A stretch of DNA of 64,000 bases from Polyangiaceae bacterium (GTDB lineage: Bacteria > Myxococcota_A > Polyangia > Polyangiales > Polyangiaceae): NCBI GenBank assembly GCA_041389725.1, contig JAWKRG010000005.1:434001-498000 (forward strand). The letters are read 5' to 3'. Every line of letters starts with the position of its first letter. Position 1 is the stretch's first letter. Below, one piece after another: positions 63,827-64,000 of this stretch. A program made the translations under genes and the position numbers. A model generated the notes under the pieces. The model had not been told where the DNA came from and made no database searches. It saw only the letters and a program-made list of their open reading frames with translations.

Positions 63827-63900
63827 GGGCCGAGCCTAGCGGACGGGCCGGGCCGCGCGGGGGAGGGGCCTCGAATGCCCTGAGATCTGGGCCGTCTAGC

Positions 63901-63959
63901 GCTGGATTTTCATCTTTCGACTCGCGTGCTTGACGAAAATCCCAGCCGCCAAGTAGCCT
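63901..63959 (+). promoter_or_regulatory. candidate promoter flanked by an inverted repeat
   Basis: TTGACG (63930-63935) with TAGCCT 18 bp downstream (63954-63959) is a weak promoter pair. An imperfect inverted repeat, GCTGGATTTTC (63901-63911) and GAAAATCCCAGC (63935-63946), surrounds the -35. The nearest start (ATG at 63990) begins a frame running off the window. It is weak evidence for a regulated gene to the right. Confidence 0.3.
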
Positions 63960-64000
63960 CGCCCGGGCGGAGTTGGATACGTGGGATTCATGACCCGTTT

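Noticed and set aside
1..64000. Insertion sequences, prophage or integrative element
   Set aside because: No transposase, integrase, phage structural gene, tRNA target or paired direct repeats at element ends were found.
1..64000. rRNA or tRNA genes
   Set aside because: No conserved rRNA stretch or tRNA cloverleaf with T-loop GGTTCRANTCC was recognised.

Overview
The window looks like chromosome of a large-genome predatory or soil myxobacterium (Myxococcota, probably Polyangiales). This rests on the high G+C content, four transmembrane Ser/Thr protein kinases, two ECF sigma factors, two sigma-54 activators, an AgmX/PglI-type C-terminal domain, and about seventeen predicted lipoproteins with long Gly/Ser/Thr linkers. 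I see no rRNA, tRNA, CRISPR array, insertion sequence or prophage gene. The species is inferred, not shown.

Layout. 0-4 kb: the end of a secreted FG-GAP-type protein, a bidirectional hairpin terminator, then a convergent ECF sigma factor and kinase pair. 4-9 kb: a VWA lipoprotein, a Gly-rich lipoprotein and a PhzF-family enzyme. 9-15.3 kb: a kinase with an overlapping periplasmic TPR/PEGA-like partner, divergent from an FHA-sigma-54 activator. The activator is followed by a palindromic site, a -24/-12-like promoter and a Cys-repeat/beta-helix lipoprotein; this is the best candidate for an undescribed signalling circuit here. 15-22 kb: propeller-like lipoproteins, a Uma2 remnant and an ECF operon. 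22-25 kb: small genes, including a J-like protein without HPD, a frameshifted VOC protein, a P-loop ATPase, and a SnoaL-like gene with a duplicated remnant of its own 3' end. 25-28 kb: a beta-helix lipoprotein, a 19-copy heptanucleotide repeat and an orphan AmmeMemoRadiSam radical SAM gene.

28-38 kb is a cluster of paralogous secreted proteins (three families each present twice, some degraded), interrupted by another overlapping kinase/PEGA pair. 39-41 kb holds a TetR regulator divergent from a diiron ferritin-like protein, with two clear inverted repeats between them. 41-54 kb holds a VIT/VWA/AgmX-type lipoprotein, an orphan Phd-type antitoxin, two overlapping genes for outer-membrane-like proteins, a SAM hydroxide adenosyltransferase, a TPR-metalloprotease and a Cys-repeat lipoprotein. 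54-64 kb holds an intact Uma2 protein, an NtrC-type response regulator, a DUF4388/J-domain protein, a kelch-like lipoprotein whose start codon overlaps that of a divergent kinase, a thioredoxin-like lipoprotein and trmL.

Two themes run through the window. The first is envelope sensing: kinases with extracytoplasmic tails, PEGA-type membrane partners, FHA and response-regulator activators, and many surface lipoproteins. The second is small-scale duplication: stop-codon-spanning 'echo' repeats at six or more gene ends, minisatellites, and 3' gene fragments left beside intact paralogues.
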